A stretch of DNA of 64,000 nt from an uncultured Pelagibacteraceae bacterium (GTDB taxonomy: Bacteria > Pseudomonadota > Alphaproteobacteria > Pelagibacterales > Pelagibacteraceae): positions 1 through 64,000 of the forward strand of contig CACPCX010000006.1 in assembly GCA_902632545.1 (NCBI GenBank). Direction: 5' to 3'. Positions 18,399 through 29,603 of the stretch are shown one piece after another. The notes under the pieces were generated by a model, which did no database searches, was not told the DNA's origin, and worked only from the letters and a program-made list of their open reading frames with translations. The translations under genes were made by a program, and so were the position numbers. The number at the start of each line of letters is the position of its first letter. Position 1 is the stretch's first letter.

Positions 18399-19553
18399 AT
18401 GTCATCTGATTTAAAAGTTTTACAAGTAATACCAAAATTAGGTTATGGAGGAGCAGAAACAGGCTGTTTTGACATCGCTCATTACTTACCTGAAAACAAT
18501 TGTAAATCTTTTATAGTTACAAGTGGTGGTGAATTACTAAAATTTGTAGATAAAAAAAAAGTAAAAGTATTTAGGTTGCCTGTAAATAGCAAAAACCCAC
18601 TATTAATTTTAGTAAATGCTATAATTTTAATTGGTATAATTTTAATTAATAATATCTCTATAGTGCATGCAAGGAGCAGAGCTCCAGCCTGGTCATGTTT
18701 ATTAGCAACGAAACTAACTAGGAGAAAATTTGTTACAACATTTCATGGAACATACAACTTCAAAAATAATTTAAAAAAATTCTATAATTCGATTATGACA
18801 AGATCTGATTTAATAATTGCAGGCTCTAATTTTATATTTTCACATATTAAACAAAATTATTCTAAATATCTTAATGATAGGAAAAAATTGTTAGTTATTT
18901 TTAGAGGAATTAATATTGATTATTTTGATCCAACTACAAAATTTGAGTCTGATGAAAAAAAATTATTAACAAAATGGAATATTGAAAAAGATAAAAAAAT
19001 TATTCTTTTGCCTGGGAGATTAACATCTTGGAAAGGACAAGAAGATTTTATTGAAGCAGTTAATTTAGTTAATATTGAATTGGGTTATGAAGCATTTTAT
19101 GCTGTTATTCTGGGTAGTGACCAAGGTAGAGATTTATATAAGAAAAAGTTAATTAGACTTTCAGAACAATATAGGTTGTCAAAGCAAATTAGATTCATAG
19201 ATCACTGTAAGGATATGGCTTTGGCTTATAAGGTTTCAGATATTGTAGTTTCTGCCTCAACGGAGCCGGAAGCTTTTGGAAGAGTTGCTGTTGAAGCACA
19301 ATCAATGGAGACACCAATTATTGCAAGTAATATTGGTGGATCAAATGAAACAATTATAGATGAAAAGACAGGTTTTTTGTATGAGGCAGGAAATGCTAAA
19401 TCATTAAGTAAGAAAATTCTAAAACTTCTTTATTTAGATGAAACACTATTAAAATCAATTGGTATAGAGGGAAGAAAAAACATAGTTCAAAAATTTAATG
19501 TTGAAAAAATGTGTTTTTCTACTTATTCAGAGTATAAAAGATTATTAAATTAA
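18399..19553 (+). CDS. GT4-family glycosyltransferase
   Basis: This 384-residue protein has a GT-B fold: an N-terminal acceptor-binding half starting LQVIPKLGYGGAETGC and a C-terminal Glycos_transf_1 half with PGRLTSWKGQEDFIEA. The donor-binding motif EPEAFGRVAVEAQSMETPII carries the E-x7-E pair typical of retaining GT4 enzymes. It probably adds a sugar to lipopolysaccharide core or another envelope glycan on the cytoplasmic face of the inner membrane. The stop is directly followed by the thrS start, so the gene heads the translation operon, although its role is in the envelope. Donor and acceptor are unknown. Confidence 0.88.
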   Translation: MSSDLKVLQVIPKLGYGGAETGCFDIAHYLPENNCKSFIVTSGGELLKFVDKKKVKVFRLPVNSKNPLLILVNAIILIGIILINNISIVHARSRAPAWSCLLATKLTRRKFVTTFHGTYNFKNNLKKFYNSIMTRSDLIIAGSNFIFSHIKQNYSKYLNDRKKLLVIFRGINIDYFDPTTKFESDEKKLLTKWNIEKDKKIILLPGRLTSWKGQEDFIEAVNLVNIELGYEAFYAVILGSDQGRDLYKKKLIRLSEQYRLSKQIRFIDHCKDMALAYKVSDIVVSASTEPEAFGRVAVEAQSMETPIIASNIGGSNETIIDEKTGFLYEAGNAKSLSKKILKLLYLDETLLKSIGIEGRKNIVQKFNVEKMCFSTYSEYKRLLN

Positions 19554-21473
19554 ATGCCAATAATTACATTACCTGACGGAAACAACATTGATTTTCCAAA
19601 TAAAGTTACTGGACTGGAAGTAGCTGAAAAAATTAGCAAATCATTAGCTAAACAAGCACTTGTAATGAGTGTTGATGGTGAGCTTAAAGATTTATATTTT
19701 GAAATAAATAAAGATAGCTCTGTTAAAATTTTTACTGCAAAAGATCATGAGGGTTTAGAAGTTATCAGGCATGATGCAGCACATATTATGGCTATGGCTG
19801 TTCAAGAATTATATCCCGGAACTCAGGTAACCATTGGGCCAGTAATTGAAAATGGTTTTTATTATGATTTTGCCAGAAAAGAGCCTTTTACAGATGAAGA
19901 TCTTGAAAATATTGAAAAAAGAATGTCAGAAATTATTGACAGAGATGTAAAAACAAGAAGGGAAGTTTGGGAGAGAGAAAAAGCAATAAAACATTTTATA
20001 AAAATTGGTGAAAAATATAAGGCTGAAATAATTGAAAGTATTCCAAAAACGGAGGAACTTTCTATATATCATCATGGAGATACTTGGCATGATTTATGTA
20101 GAGGTCCACATTTATTATCTTCTGGCAAAATAGGCAAAGCCTTCAAATTGATGAAAGTTTCAGGAGCATATTGGAGGGGGGACTCTAATAATGAAATGTT
20201 ACAAAGAATTTATGGAACAGGATGGGCTACTCAGAAAGATTTAGATGATTATTTAAAAAGAATTGAAGAAGCTGAAAAAAGAGATCATAGAAAACTTGGA
20301 AAAGAAATGGACCTATTTCATTTTAGAGAAGAAAGTCCAGGTTCAGTATTTTGGCATGAAAAGGGATGGACTTTATTTCGAAAATTAATTAACTATATGA
20401 GAAGTCGACAAGACGCTGCTGGTTATAAAGAGGTAAATACACCAGAAATATTAGATAGACAACTATGGGAAAAATCAGGACATTGGGAAAAATATGCAGA
20501 AAATATGTATACATCAGAAACACCTGATGAAAAAGTATTTGCAATCAAACCAATGAATTGTCCTGGACATATTCAAGTATTTAATCAAGGTTTGAAAAGT
20601 TACAGAGATCTTCCTTTACGTATTGCAGAATTTGGAAAAGTTCATCGTTACGAACCATCAGGAGCTTTACATGGATTATTAAGGGTAAGAGCATTTACTC
20701 AAGATGATGCTCACATATTTTGTTCTGAAGACCAAATTACTAGTGAATGTTTAGAGGTAACTAATTTAATTTTAGATATTTATAAAAATTTAGGCTTTAA
20801 AAATGTAATTCTTAAATACGCAGATAGACCAGAGGTAAGAGTTGGAGACGATGAAATTTGGGATAAGGCCGAAGCCTCTTTACTTGAAGCAGTAAAAGCT
20901 TCCAAGTTAGAATATAGTATTAATAAGGGAGAGGGAGCATTTTATGGTCCTAAAATTGAATTTGTTTTAAGAGATGCAATCGGTAGAGATTGGCAATGTG
21001 GAACTTTACAAGTAGATTTAAATTTACCTGGAAGATTAGATGCTTCATATGTAGACAAAAATGGAACTAAAAAAGTTCCTGTTATGTTACACAGAGCATT
21101 ATTTGGTTCTTTAGAAAGATTTATTGGAATTTTAATTGAAAACTATGCAGGCAAGTTTCCATTTTGGATATCTCCTTTACAGACTATGGTGATACCTATT
21201 TCAGAAGAATTTAATGATTATGCGGTCAAGGTATCAAATAAGATTAAAAATTCAGGTATAAGTTCTGCTGTAGATCTGAAAAATCATAATTTAAATTATA
21301 AAATTAGAGATCATTCTTTAGCAAAAATACCGCTTTTATTAATTTGTGGTAAAAAAGAAGTTGACTCCAATTCAGTAACGATTAGAAGATTAGACTCTAA
21401 TAAACAAGAAAATATGGGTATAGATCAATTCTTAAAAACATTTTCTGCTTTAAACAAAGCATCATCAAACTAA
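19554..21473 (+). CDS. thrS: Threonyl-tRNA synthetase
   Basis: This 639-residue class II synthetase charges tRNA-Thr. It has the N-terminal TGS domain (1-60), the editing domain with HDAAHIMAMAVQELYP near residue 73, the catalytic core with the zinc cysteine in MNCPGH, and the anticodon-binding domain in the last 100 residues. The length is the same as in E. coli (642). A cognate tRNA-Thr gene with an unusual T loop lies at 57260-57333. The ATG abuts the upstream glycosyltransferase stop, and the infC start abuts its own stop, so there is no room for an E. coli-like thrS operator with tRNA-like arms. Confidence 0.97.
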   Translation: MPIITLPDGNNIDFPNKVTGLEVAEKISKSLAKQALVMSVDGELKDLYFEINKDSSVKIFTAKDHEGLEVIRHDAAHIMAMAVQELYPGTQVTIGPVIENGFYYDFARKEPFTDEDLENIEKRMSEIIDRDVKTRREVWEREKAIKHFIKIGEKYKAEIIESIPKTEELSIYHHGDTWHDLCRGPHLLSSGKIGKAFKLMKVSGAYWRGDSNNEMLQRIYGTGWATQKDLDDYLKRIEEAEKRDHRKLGKEMDLFHFREESPGSVFWHEKGWTLFRKLINYMRSRQDAAGYKEVNTPEILDRQLWEKSGHWEKYAENMYTSETPDEKVFAIKPMNCPGHIQVFNQGLKSYRDLPLRIAEFGKVHRYEPSGALHGLLRVRAFTQDDAHIFCSEDQITSECLEVTNLILDIYKNLGFKNVILKYADRPEVRVGDDEIWDKAEASLLEAVKASKLEYSINKGEGAFYGPKIEFVLRDAIGRDWQCGTLQVDLNLPGRLDASYVDKNGTKKVPVMLHRALFGSLERFIGILIENYAGKFPFWISPLQTMVIPISEEFNDYAVKVSNKIKNSGISSAVDLKNHNLNYKIRDHSLAKIPLLLICGKKEVDSNSVTIRRLDSNKQENMGIDQFLKTFSALNKASSN

Positions 21474-22019
21474 GTGGCAGACTTCAAACAAAATTATTTT
21501 CAAAGAAGAACCAAGGACAGGGGCCCAAGATCTAATAATAGAATTTTTTCACCCGATGTACAAGTCATTGCAAGTGATGGAGAAAATCTTGGAGTAATGA
21601 ATACCAATGAAGCTATTTCAATGGCAAAAAATCAAGGTTTAGATTTAATTGAGATAGCACCTAATGCAAACCCTCCTGTATGTAAAATAATGGATATGGG
21701 TAAATACAAGTATGATGCTCAAAAAAAAGCAAATCTTGCAAAGAAAAAACAAAAAATTATCTCTTTAAAAGAAATCAAAATGAGACCTGTTACAGAAACT
21801 CATGATTATGAGTTTAAAGTCAAAAATGCTAAAAAGTTTATAGCCAAAGGAGATAAGGTTAAATTTACTATAAGGTTTAAAGGTAGAGAGTTACAGCATT
21901 CTCACTTAGGAAATGAATTAATGGGAAAAATTAAAGAAGACATGAAGGATATTGGCAAAGTAGAATCGCACCCGAAGTTTGATGGGAAGCAAATGATCAT
22001 GGTAATTCAGCCTTTATAA
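21474..22019 (+). CDS. infC: Translation initiation factor IF-3
   Basis: This 181-residue protein matches full-length IF-3, with an N-terminal domain (about 10-85, including GENLGVMNTNEAISMA), a lysine-rich linker and a C-terminal 30S-binding domain ending KMIMVIQP-like. It prevents premature 30S-50S joining and checks the start codon. The start is GTG, placed immediately after the thrS stop (TAAGTGG). E. coli infC instead uses the rare AUU codon for autoregulation. GTG is a common start, so strong discrimination-based feedback is less certain here. The order thrS-infC-rpmI-rplT is widely conserved. Confidence 0.95.
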   Translation: MADFKQNYFQRRTKDRGPRSNNRIFSPDVQVIASDGENLGVMNTNEAISMAKNQGLDLIEIAPNANPPVCKIMDMGKYKYDAQKKANLAKKKQKIISLKEIKMRPVTETHDYEFKVKNAKKFIAKGDKVKFTIRFKGRELQHSHLGNELMGKIKEDMKDIGKVESHPKFDGKQMIMVIQPL

Positions 22020-22072
22020 GCCTTAATATAGGTTGTAAAATTATATCTTTCTTTGTATAAAACCGCAGAATT

Positions 22073-22279
22073 ATGCCAAAACTAAAAACTAAAAGCTCAG
22101 CAAAAAAAAGATTTAAAATATCTGCTAAAGGTAAAGTTATTTCTGCTCAGGCAGGTAAAAGACATGGCATGATTAAAAGAACGAATTCACAAATAAGAAA
22201 ACTAAGAGGCACTACGACTTTAACAAAGCAAGATGGAAAAATTATTAAGTCATACATGCCCTACAGCTTAAGAGGTTAA
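22073..22279 (+). CDS. rpmI: 50S ribosomal protein L35
   Basis: This 68-residue, very basic protein starts [15 protein letters not shown], the usual L35 N-terminus, and has the usual length. It follows infC by 53 bases and precedes rplT by 2 bases, the standard arrangement in bacteria. In many bacteria L20 represses this pair by binding the leader; the short gap here could hold only a small version of such a site, and I see no clear pseudoknot. Confidence 0.96.
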   Translation: MPKLKTKSSAKKRFKISAKGKVISAQAGKRHGMIKRTNSQIRKLRGTTTLTKQDGKIIKSYMPYSLRG

Positions 22280-22281
22280 TA

Positions 22282-22638
22282 ATGGCAAGAGTAAAAAGAG
22301 GTGTTACTAGTAAAGCTAAACATAAAAAAGTTCTGAAAGCTGTAAAAGGTCAATGGGGCAGAAGAAAAAATACAATAAGAGTTGCTAAGCAAGCCATGGA
22401 AAAATCCATGCAATATGCTTATAGAGACAGAAGAAATAAAAAAAGAGATTTTAAATCATTGTGGATACAGAGAATCAATGCTGGTGTTAGAGCTGAAGGC
22501 TTAACTTATTCAAAATTTATCAATGGATTAAGTAAATGTGGTATTGTAATAGATAGAAAAATTCTTGCTGAAATTGCCTACGATAGCCCAGAAGCATTCA
22601 AAACAATTGTACAAAAAGCTCAATCCGCTTTAAATTAA
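22282..22638 (+). CDS. rplT: 50S ribosomal protein L20
   Basis: This 118-residue basic protein starts [19 protein letters not shown] and contains [20 protein letters not shown], both diagnostic for L20. L20 is needed for early 50S assembly and is known elsewhere as the autorepressor of rpmI-rplT. The length is normal. The gene follows rpmI with a 2-base gap. Confidence 0.97.
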   Translation: MARVKRGVTSKAKHKKVLKAVKGQWGRRKNTIRVAKQAMEKSMQYAYRDRRNKKRDFKSLWIQRINAGVRAEGLTYSKFINGLSKCGIVIDRKILAEIAYDSPEAFKTIVQKAQSALN

Positions 22639-22681
22639 TCTTCGCTATTGTTTTTATTTCTTAAGGAAATAATCTACTTTT

Positions 22682-23749
22682 ATGTCAGAGATAAAAAATA
22701 TTAGAGACCAGTTTATATCAAAGCTAGAAAATGATTTAAGCATTGATCAAATAAATGAAATCAAAACCGAGCTCTTTGGTAAAAATGGTTTAATTTCATC
22801 ACAGTTTAAAACTATAGGATCAATTCCTGAGACTGATAGAAAAAATTTTGCATCAGAATTAAATCAAGCTAAAGACGAACTTCAGAATTTGATAATTTCT
22901 AAAATTAGTGAGATAGAGGGAAAAAAAATAAACGAAAAATTAGAAAAGGAAAAAGTCGATATAACTTTACCTGAAAGACCATTTGTTAGAGGAAAAGTTC
23001 ATCCTGTATCACAAACTATTGATGAAATTTCGTCTATTTTCTCCGAAATAGGATTTAGTGTTGAAGAAGGCCCTGACGTAGAAAATGAATATAACAACTT
23101 TACTGCTCTAAACACACCTGACAATCATCCAGCAAGAGATATGCATGATACATTTTACTTAAATGAAAACAAAGAAGTTTTGTTAAGAACTCATACCTCA
23201 CCTGTACAAATCAGAACTATGCTAAAAGACAAACCCCCATTTAAGATCATTGCACCTGGCAGAACTTATAGATCTGATAGCGACCAAACACATGCTCCAA
23301 TGTTTCATCAAGTAGAAGGTTTACATATTGATACAAACATTAATATGGGTCATTTAAAAGGATGCTTGAACTATTTCATTAAAGAATTTTTCGAAGTTGA
23401 AAAAATTAAAATGAGATTTAGACCTAGTCATTTTCCATTTACAGAACCATCTGCTGAAGTAGATATTGGGTACGAAATAAAAGATGGCAAAATAATTATT
23501 GGAGAAGGAGATAAGTGGCTTGAAATTTTAGGATGTGGCATGGTGCATCCTAATGTATTAAGAAATGTAAAAGTAGATCCATCTAAATACCAAGGATATG
23601 CTTTTGGAATAGGTATAGACCGACTAGCAATGCTTAAATATGGTATTAATGATCTAAGAGCATTTTTTGACTGTGACTACAGATGGTTAAATCATTTTGG
23701 TTTTGATCCGCTTGATGTACCATCAAATTATAGAGGCTTAAGCAGATGA
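22682..23749 (+). CDS. pheS: Phenylalanyl-tRNA synthetase alpha subunit
   Basis: This 355-residue protein has the N-terminal coiled coil (about 1-90) and the class II catalytic core. Motif 2 lies around [19 protein letters not shown], and motif 3 is [20 protein letters not shown] near the C-terminus (here [16 protein letters not shown]). With PheT it forms the alpha2-beta2 enzyme that charges tRNA-Phe. The gene overlaps pheT by 4 bases (ATGA). A tRNA-Phe with altered elbow bases lies at 61456-61530 and should be a substrate of this enzyme. Confidence 0.97.
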   Translation: MSEIKNIRDQFISKLENDLSIDQINEIKTELFGKNGLISSQFKTIGSIPETDRKNFASELNQAKDELQNLIISKISEIEGKKINEKLEKEKVDITLPERPFVRGKVHPVSQTIDEISSIFSEIGFSVEEGPDVENEYNNFTALNTPDNHPARDMHDTFYLNENKEVLLRTHTSPVQIRTMLKDKPPFKIIAPGRTYRSDSDQTHAPMFHQVEGLHIDTNINMGHLKGCLNYFIKEFFEVEKIKMRFRPSHFPFTEPSAEVDIGYEIKDGKIIIGEGDKWLEILGCGMVHPNVLRNVKVDPSKYQGYAFGIGIDRLAMLKYGINDLRAFFDCDYRWLNHFGFDPLDVPSNYRGLSR

Positions 23750-26154
23750 AGATTACATATGATTGGTTAAAAGATCATTTAAAAACAAGTGCTAAAGAAG
23801 ACAAACTTCTTGATAAACTAACAGATATAGGTCTTGAGGTTGAAAGTATAGAAAACTTATCTGAGGGATTAGATTTATTTAAAGTAGCAAAAATTGTAAA
23901 AACAGAAAAACATCCTAATGCAGATAGACTTAAAGTTTGTGATGTTGATGTTGGTAATAAAGAAATTAAAAAAGTTGTTTGTGGGGCTGCAAATGCAAGA
24001 GAGGGTCTTTTTACAGTTTATGCTCCACCTGGTGCAATAATTCCAAAAAATAAAACCAAACTTGTTGTTGCTAAAATCAGAGATGTTACATCTTATGGAA
24101 TGCTCTGTTCTGAATCTGAATTGAATTTATCAGATGAAAGTGATGGTATTACTGAGCTACCGTCATCCAAATATGAAAAAAATGTTGGAAAAAGTTATTT
24201 CTCTAAATCTAGATCTAATCTCATTGATTTATCAATTACCCCAAATAGACCAGATTGTCTTGGTGTTCGAGGGATTGCGAGAGATTTATCAGCTGCAGGT
24301 TTTGGAACCTTAAAACTAGAAAAAGATAAAAAAATTAAATCTAATAAAAAACAGACCTTAAAAGTAAAAATAACAAAAGAAAAAAATCAAGGCTGTTTAT
24401 CTTTTGGTAGCTGTTTGATAACTAACGTCAAAAATACAGAAAGTCCTCAATGGCTGAAAGATAAATTAATTTCTATAGGCCAAAAACCAATATCTGCAAT
24501 TGTAGATATTACAAATTATGTCATGATTGATATTAATCGTCCCTTGCACGCATACGATGCTGACAAAATTGATAAGGGAATAATTGTTAGAAATTCAAAA
24601 TCAGGAGAAGAATTTACTGCTTTAGATAATAAAAATTATAAACTAGATAATGGAATGTGTGTAATAAGTGATAACAAAGGTGTTTTAGGCCTAGGAGGAA
24701 TTATTGGAGGCACAAGATCCAGTACCGAGTTAGATACAAAAAATGTTTTATTAGAGTCGGCTTATTTTGATCCAAGATCAATTAGAAAAACTGCTAAGAA
24801 ACTTAATATTGATACAGATGCAAAATTTAGATTTGAAAGAGGTATTGATCAGTTATCTATTGAAGATGGATTAAATAAAGCAGCTTTTTTAATCAAAGAA
24901 ATTTGTGGTGGCGAAATTAGTAAAATAGATATTCAAAAAATTTATTCATATAAAAATAAAGTATTAAAATTTGAACCAAAAACATTTCAAAAGATTACTG
25001 GTTTTAAAATTTCAACTAAAGAAATGATAAACATTTTAGACAAACTTGGTTTTAAATTAAAAAAAGAAAAAAAATCCTTTAATTTATCAATACCATCTTG
25101 GAGACCAGATATTGTTCAAGAAATTGATATAGTTGAGGAACTTGTGAGAATTAGTGGCTATGAAAAGATAAAAATAGAAAATCCCATTAAAGAAAGATCA
25201 AAAAATACTTTAAATCCAACTCAAAAGCTGTTTCATTTTCTTCAAAGATCAGTAGCGTCCAAAGGTTATTTGGAAGCGATTACTTGGTCTTTTACAGATG
25301 CTAAATACAACGATCACTTTAAAGAGGCTAATAAAGAAATAAAAATTGTAAATCCAATTAGCTCTGAATTGGGAGTGTTAAGAAATTCTATTTTTTCAAA
25401 CTTAGTAATGTACATTAGCAAAAACTTAGATAGAGGAATTAAAGATTTATCAATATTTGAAATAGGACCAATATTTTATGGTTCACAGCCTGGAGATCAG
25501 AATACGGTTGTTTGTGGTTTGTCAGCTGGAAAAAAATCTAGACTTTCATGGATCGAAAAAGAGAGAAATGTAGATGTTTTTGATATTAAAAGAGATGTTA
25601 TGCAAACTTTAGTAGAAGCTGGTTATGACGCAGAAAAATTCTACTTAGATGATGAATGCCCTAATTATTATCATCCTGGAAAATCAGGAAGAATATTTTT
25701 AAATAAGGGAAAAGAAAAGGTTGCTGCTTATTTTGGTGAAATTCATCCTAATATTATCAAAACTTTAGATATTAAAACAGAGTCTTTAGTAGGTTTCGAA
25801 ATATTTCTGGACAACTTAAAATTACCTAAAAAACCTTTAAAAGATCAAAAAAATAAATATTTAGTATCCGACTTTCAAAAATCTGAAAGAGATTTTGCAT
25901 TTATTGTTGATAGAAAAGTAAACGTACAAGAATTAGTAAGTGTAATATCTAGTATTGATAAAAATTTAATTTCAAGCATTAAAGTATTTGATGTTTATGA
26001 AGGAGAGAATATTCCTAAAAATCAAAAATCAGTCGCTATCAATGTAATAATTCAATCTTTAGAAAAAACTTTAACAGATAATGATTTAGAGAAAATTAAT
26101 AATTTGATAATAGAAACAGTTGAAAAAAAAACTGGAGCTAAAATCCGTTCTTAA
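23746..26154 (+). CDS. pheT: Phenylalanyl-tRNA synthetase beta subunit
   Basis: This 802-residue protein has the standard beta-subunit order: a tRNA-binding EMAP/OB domain (about 40-150), B3/B4 editing domain (about 200-400, with [17 protein letters not shown]), B5 domain, catalytic-like core and C-terminal ferredoxin-fold anticodon-binding domain (about 710-800). It completes the PheRS tetramer and provides editing of mischarged Tyr. Start and stop give the normal length of about 800 residues. lepA begins 9 bases downstream. Confidence 0.97.
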   Translation: MKITYDWLKDHLKTSAKEDKLLDKLTDIGLEVESIENLSEGLDLFKVAKIVKTEKHPNADRLKVCDVDVGNKEIKKVVCGAANAREGLFTVYAPPGAIIPKNKTKLVVAKIRDVTSYGMLCSESELNLSDESDGITELPSSKYEKNVGKSYFSKSRSNLIDLSITPNRPDCLGVRGIARDLSAAGFGTLKLEKDKKIKSNKKQTLKVKITKEKNQGCLSFGSCLITNVKNTESPQWLKDKLISIGQKPISAIVDITNYVMIDINRPLHAYDADKIDKGIIVRNSKSGEEFTALDNKNYKLDNGMCVISDNKGVLGLGGIIGGTRSSTELDTKNVLLESAYFDPRSIRKTAKKLNIDTDAKFRFERGIDQLSIEDGLNKAAFLIKEICGGEISKIDIQKIYSYKNKVLKFEPKTFQKITGFKISTKEMINILDKLGFKLKKEKKSFNLSIPSWRPDIVQEIDIVEELVRISGYEKIKIENPIKERSKNTLNPTQKLFHFLQRSVASKGYLEAITWSFTDAKYNDHFKEANKEIKIVNPISSELGVLRNSIFSNLVMYISKNLDRGIKDLSIFEIGPIFYGSQPGDQNTVVCGLSAGKKSRLSWIEKERNVDVFDIKRDVMQTLVEAGYDAEKFYLDDECPNYYHPGKSGRIFLNKGKEKVAAYFGEIHPNIIKTLDIKTESLVGFEIFLDNLKLPKKPLKDQKNKYLVSDFQKSERDFAFIVDRKVNVQELVSVISSIDKNLISSIKVFDVYEGENIPKNQKSVAINVIIQSLEKTLTDNDLEKINNLIIETVEKKTGAKIRS

Positions 26155-26163
26155 AATAAATTA

Positions 26164-27972
26164 ATGAGTTCAATTGATAATATAAGAAATTTTGCAATTA
26201 TTGCTCATATTGATCATGGAAAATCTACTATTGCTGATCGGATTATTCATAGTTGTGGTGGATTAACTGAAAGAGAGATGAAAGCTCAAGTTTTAGATTC
26301 TATGGATATTGAACGTGAAAGAGGAATCACAATTAAAGCTCAAACAGTTAAGTTAAATTACAAATCTAAAAATGGAAAAAATTACATTTTAAACATTATT
26401 GATACACCAGGTCATGTTGATTTCAGTTATGAAGTTAGTAGATCTTTATATGCATGCGAAGGTTCTATTTTAATTGTAGACAGCACTCAGGGAGTAGAAG
26501 CTCAAACTTTAGCGAATGTTTATCAAGCTTTAGATACTAATCATGAGATAGTACCAGTGTTAAATAAGGTTGACTTACCAGCATCAGATTTAGATAGAAC
26601 AAAAAAACAAATTGAGGACGTGATAGGAATTGATACTGAAAATGCAATTCCTTGTTCAGGTAAAACTGGGGAAGGAATAGAAGATATTTTAGAACAAATA
26701 ATCACTACATTGCCTGCACCAGAAGGAGAAATTTCAGCAGATTTAAAATGTTTATTGGTTGATAGCTGGTATGACACATATTTAGGTGTAGTGATTTTAG
26801 TGAGAGTTATAGATGGTAAACTTACAAAAAACATGAAAATAAAAATGATGTCCACTAATCAAGAGTATATTGTTGAAAAAGTAGGGATCTTTACCCCAAA
26901 ACCAGTAGACATAAATGAATTAAAAACAGGTGAAATTGGATTTATTACAACTGGAATTAAAGTTTTATCTGAAACGAAAGTTGGAGATACAATTTGTGAT
27001 GCTTCAAAACCCTTAAAAGAAGCTTTGCCTGGATTTAAACCTAGTAAACCGGTAGTATTTTGTGGGTTATTTCCAGTAGATAGTTCTGAGTTTCAAAAAC
27101 TTAAAGATGGTTTGGCTAAATTACAGTTAAACGACGCAAGTTTCTCATTTGAACCAGAGTCATCATCTGCTTTAGGATTAGGTTTTAGATGTGGATTTTT
27201 AGGCTTACTACATCTGGAAATTGTAACAGAAAGATTAGAAAGAGAATTTGATGTTAATTTATTAACAACTACACCTGGTGTTGTTTATAAAGTTTATCTT
27301 AACAATGGAAATAAAATTGATCTTCAGAATCCATCAAGTTTACCAGATCCAACTTTAATTAAATGTATTGAAGAGCCATGGATAAAAGCTACAGTTATCA
27401 CTCCTGACCAATATTTAGGATCAATTATAAAAATGTGTCAGGATAAAAGAGGAATTCAAACAAATTTAAGTTATTCAGGAAATAGAGCTGTTGTAAATTA
27501 TGAGTTACCATTAAATGAAGTTGTTTTTGATTTTAATGATAGACTAAAATCTATGACTAGTGGATATGCTAGTTTTGATTATGAAATTATTCAGCATAGA
27601 GAGGGTGATCTAGTAAAACTTGGTATTTTAGTTAATGGAGAACCTGTAGATGCTTTAGCAATGATGATTCATAAAGATTTTGCTCAAAAAACAGGTAGAG
27701 AAGTTTGTGAAAAATTAAAAGATTTAATTCCAAGACATAATTTTATGATCCCGGTCCAAGCTGCAATTGGAGGTAAAATTATAGCTAGAGAGACGATAAA
27801 GGGATTTAAAAAGGATGTTTTAACTAAAATTCATGGTGGCGGAGCAACAGATAGAAAAAGAAAACTTTTAGAAAAACAGAAAAAAGGAAAAGCAAGATCT
27901 AAACAATTTGGAAGAGTAGAAATCCCTCAGGAAGCATTTATAGGCGTTTTAAAAATAAACAAAGAAAAGTAG
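26164..27972 (+). CDS. lepA: Elongation factor 4 (LepA GTPase)
   Basis: This 602-residue translational GTPase has the G1 motif [10 protein letters not shown]3 DTPGH and G4 NKVDL in its first 140 residues. The EF-G-like domains follow, and then the LepA-specific C-terminal domain with [21 protein letters not shown]4 binds ribosomes and acts in initiation and back-translocation-like remodelling. The length matches the family (about 600). The stop codon is followed directly by the start of a glycosyltransferase gene, so the surface-glycan island begins inside the same transcript. Confidence 0.97.
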   Translation: MSSIDNIRNFAIIAHIDHGKSTIADRIIHSCGGLTEREMKAQVLDSMDIERERGITIKAQTVKLNYKSKNGKNYILNIIDTPGHVDFSYEVSRSLYACEGSILIVDSTQGVEAQTLANVYQALDTNHEIVPVLNKVDLPASDLDRTKKQIEDVIGIDTENAIPCSGKTGEGIEDILEQIITTLPAPEGEISADLKCLLVDSWYDTYLGVVILVRVIDGKLTKNMKIKMMSTNQEYIVEKVGIFTPKPVDINELKTGEIGFITTGIKVLSETKVGDTICDASKPLKEALPGFKPSKPVVFCGLFPVDSSEFQKLKDGLAKLQLNDASFSFEPESSSALGLGFRCGFLGLLHLEIVTERLEREFDVNLLTTTPGVVYKVYLNNGNKIDLQNPSSLPDPTLIKCIEEPWIKATVITPDQYLGSIIKMCQDKRGIQTNLSYSGNRAVVNYELPLNEVVFDFNDRLKSMTSGYASFDYEIIQHREGDLVKLGILVNGEPVDALAMMIHKDFAQKTGREVCEKLKDLIPRHNFMIPVQAAIGGKIIARETIKGFKKDVLTKIHGGGATDRKRKLLEKQKKGKARSKQFGRVEIPQEAFIGVLKINKEK

Positions 27973-28758
27973 ATGAAAATATTTGATTGTTTTTTATATA
28001 ATGGTGAAAATTTTATTTTAGATATAAGATTAAATATATTATCTAAAATTATTGATAAATTTGTAATTGTAGAGTCCAAATATGATCATCAAGGAAATAA
28101 AAAAAAACTTAGACTAAACTTGGATAATTTATCTAGCTTTAAAGATAAAATTATCTATCTAGTTATAGATAGATTTCCTGAAAACTTAACTAACTGGCAA
28201 AGAGAAAATTTTCAAAGAAATTATCTAATCAATGGTTTGTATGAAGCAGATGAAAATGATTACATTATTATATCTGACATAGATGAAATACCTAATCTTT
28301 CTAGATTAGATACTTTAATAGAACATAAATATTCTGTTTTTGAACAAAGAATGTTTTATTATAAATTTAATTTATTAAACAAAACTAATCCATATTGGTA
28401 TGGTAGTAGAATTTGTAAAAAAAAATTTTTGAAAACTCCTCAATGGTTAAGAGATCAGAAAATTAAAAAATATCCTTTTTGGCAGTTTAATAAAATAAAG
28501 TGGAATATAATCAAAAATGGTGGATGGCATTTTTCTTTTTTAATGTCACCAGAAAATATTAAGTTAAAATTATCTTCGTTCGCTCATTCTGAGTACAATA
28601 ATTCAAAATATAACAACTTGATGACGATAAAAAATGCAATTGATAAAAATATTGATTTATTTAATAGGCCAATTACATATGAAAAAGTAAACTTTGACCA
28701 AAGTTTTCCAGAGTATATTTTAAAAAATAAACAAAAATTTATTGAATGGATTTTATAA
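27973..28758 (+). CDS. GT17-like glycosyltransferase
   Basis: This 261-residue protein resembles the Glyco_transf_17 family (related to N-acetylglucosaminyltransferase III). It opens with KIFDCFLYNGENFILDIRL and has a hydrophilic VIVESKYDHQG segment. The DXD-type metal site lies in IIISDIDEIPN near residues 95-105, and NGGWHFSFLMSPENIKLKL lies in the second half. Family members transfer sugars in envelope polysaccharide synthesis. The ATG abuts the lepA stop with no gap. It is the first gene of the surface-glycan island. Donor sugar and acceptor are unknown. Confidence 0.82.
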   Translation: MKIFDCFLYNGENFILDIRLNILSKIIDKFVIVESKYDHQGNKKKLRLNLDNLSSFKDKIIYLVIDRFPENLTNWQRENFQRNYLINGLYEADENDYIIISDIDEIPNLSRLDTLIEHKYSVFEQRMFYYKFNLLNKTNPYWYGSRICKKKFLKTPQWLRDQKIKKYPFWQFNKIKWNIIKNGGWHFSFLMSPENIKLKLSSFAHSEYNNSKYNNLMTIKNAIDKNIDLFNRPITYEKVNFDQSFPEYILKNKQKFIEWIL

Positions 28759-28805
28759 AATAATTTTTAAGAAATTTAGATTTTTAAAAATATTTGAGCA
28801 AAAAA

Positions 28806-29603
28806 ATGAATAAGATAAAGTTTTACTGTGTTACTAATAAACAAATTAATTTCATAAACAAAGAAGAATATAATTTTGGATGGGTTGGTAAAGAAATTCC
28901 TGAAGAAAATTATATTAAATGTGATTATGGTGACAACATATTTTATAAAGAAAAATATTATTCAGAGCTAACTTTTCATTATTGGTATTGGAAAAATTTA
29001 ATGAAGATAGAAAATGACGACCAATGGGTGGGTTTTTGTCAAAAGAGACGCTATTGGATAGAAAACGAAACAAGTGAGGAGATTAATAAAAATAATATTA
29101 ACAAGTTTTTATTAACAAACATTAATGAAAAATTCAGTGATTGTGAATCAGTTATTTGCAATCCAATTAAAATTTCTGGAGCAAAAAAAATGAAATTAAT
29201 CAAAAGAGGGTGGAGAAATATTTTAAAAAAACCAAGTATTTTTTTTAACTCTAAAAATATTAACTTATCAATTCATTTTGATATGCATCATGGGTATGGA
29301 AATCTTGCGAAAGCAGTCAATATACTCGATAAAGAGGATAGAAATGATTTTATAGAATATTTAGAAGCAAATAATAAATTTAATCCACATATAATGTTTA
29401 TTGCAAAAAAGAAAATTATAGATAGATGGTTTGGATCTCTTTTTCCTTGGTTAGAAGAATGTGAAAAGGTTTTTGGTTTTGATAAGTTAAAAGGTTACGA
29501 TACAACAAGGCTTTATGCTTATCTTTCGGAGAGGTATTTGTCTTATTGGTTTAAAAAATATACAAAGTTTAAAGTCCATCCGTGGGTTTTCTTAGATTTC
29601 TAA
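28806..29603 (+). CDS. DUF4422-like capsular glycosyltransferase-type protein
   Basis: The protein has about 265 residues. I prefer ATG 28806 (MNKIKFYCVT) to an in-frame TTG 12 bases upstream. Two segments suggest DUF4422 proteins, which occur in capsule and lipopolysaccharide clusters and are thought to be glycosyltransferases: SELTFHYWYWKNL near residue 57, and the C-terminal DTTRLYAYLSERYLSYWF. WVGFCQKRRYW and a DMHHGYGN motif lie between. There is no membrane segment. It overlaps the convergent aminotransferase gene by 4 bases. The family match is by recognition of a few motifs and is moderately sure; the reaction is not known. Confidence 0.6.
   Translation: MNKIKFYCVTNKQINFINKEEYNFGWVGKEIPEENYIKCDYGDNIFYKEKYYSELTFHYWYWKNLMKIENDDQWVGFCQKRRYWIENETSEEINKNNINKFLLTNINEKFSDCESVICNPIKISGAKKMKLIKRGWRNILKKPSIFFNSKNINLSIHFDMHHGYGNLAKAVNILDKEDRNDFIEYLEANNKFNPHIMFIAKKKIIDRWFGSLFPWLEECEKVFGFDKLKGYDTTRLYAYLSERYLSYWFKKYTKFKVHPWVFLDF

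Noticed and set aside
28794..28805. TTG start for the DUF4422-like gene
   Set aside because: An ATG only 12 bases downstream gives the same protein without four extra residues, and no ribosome-binding site favours the TTG.
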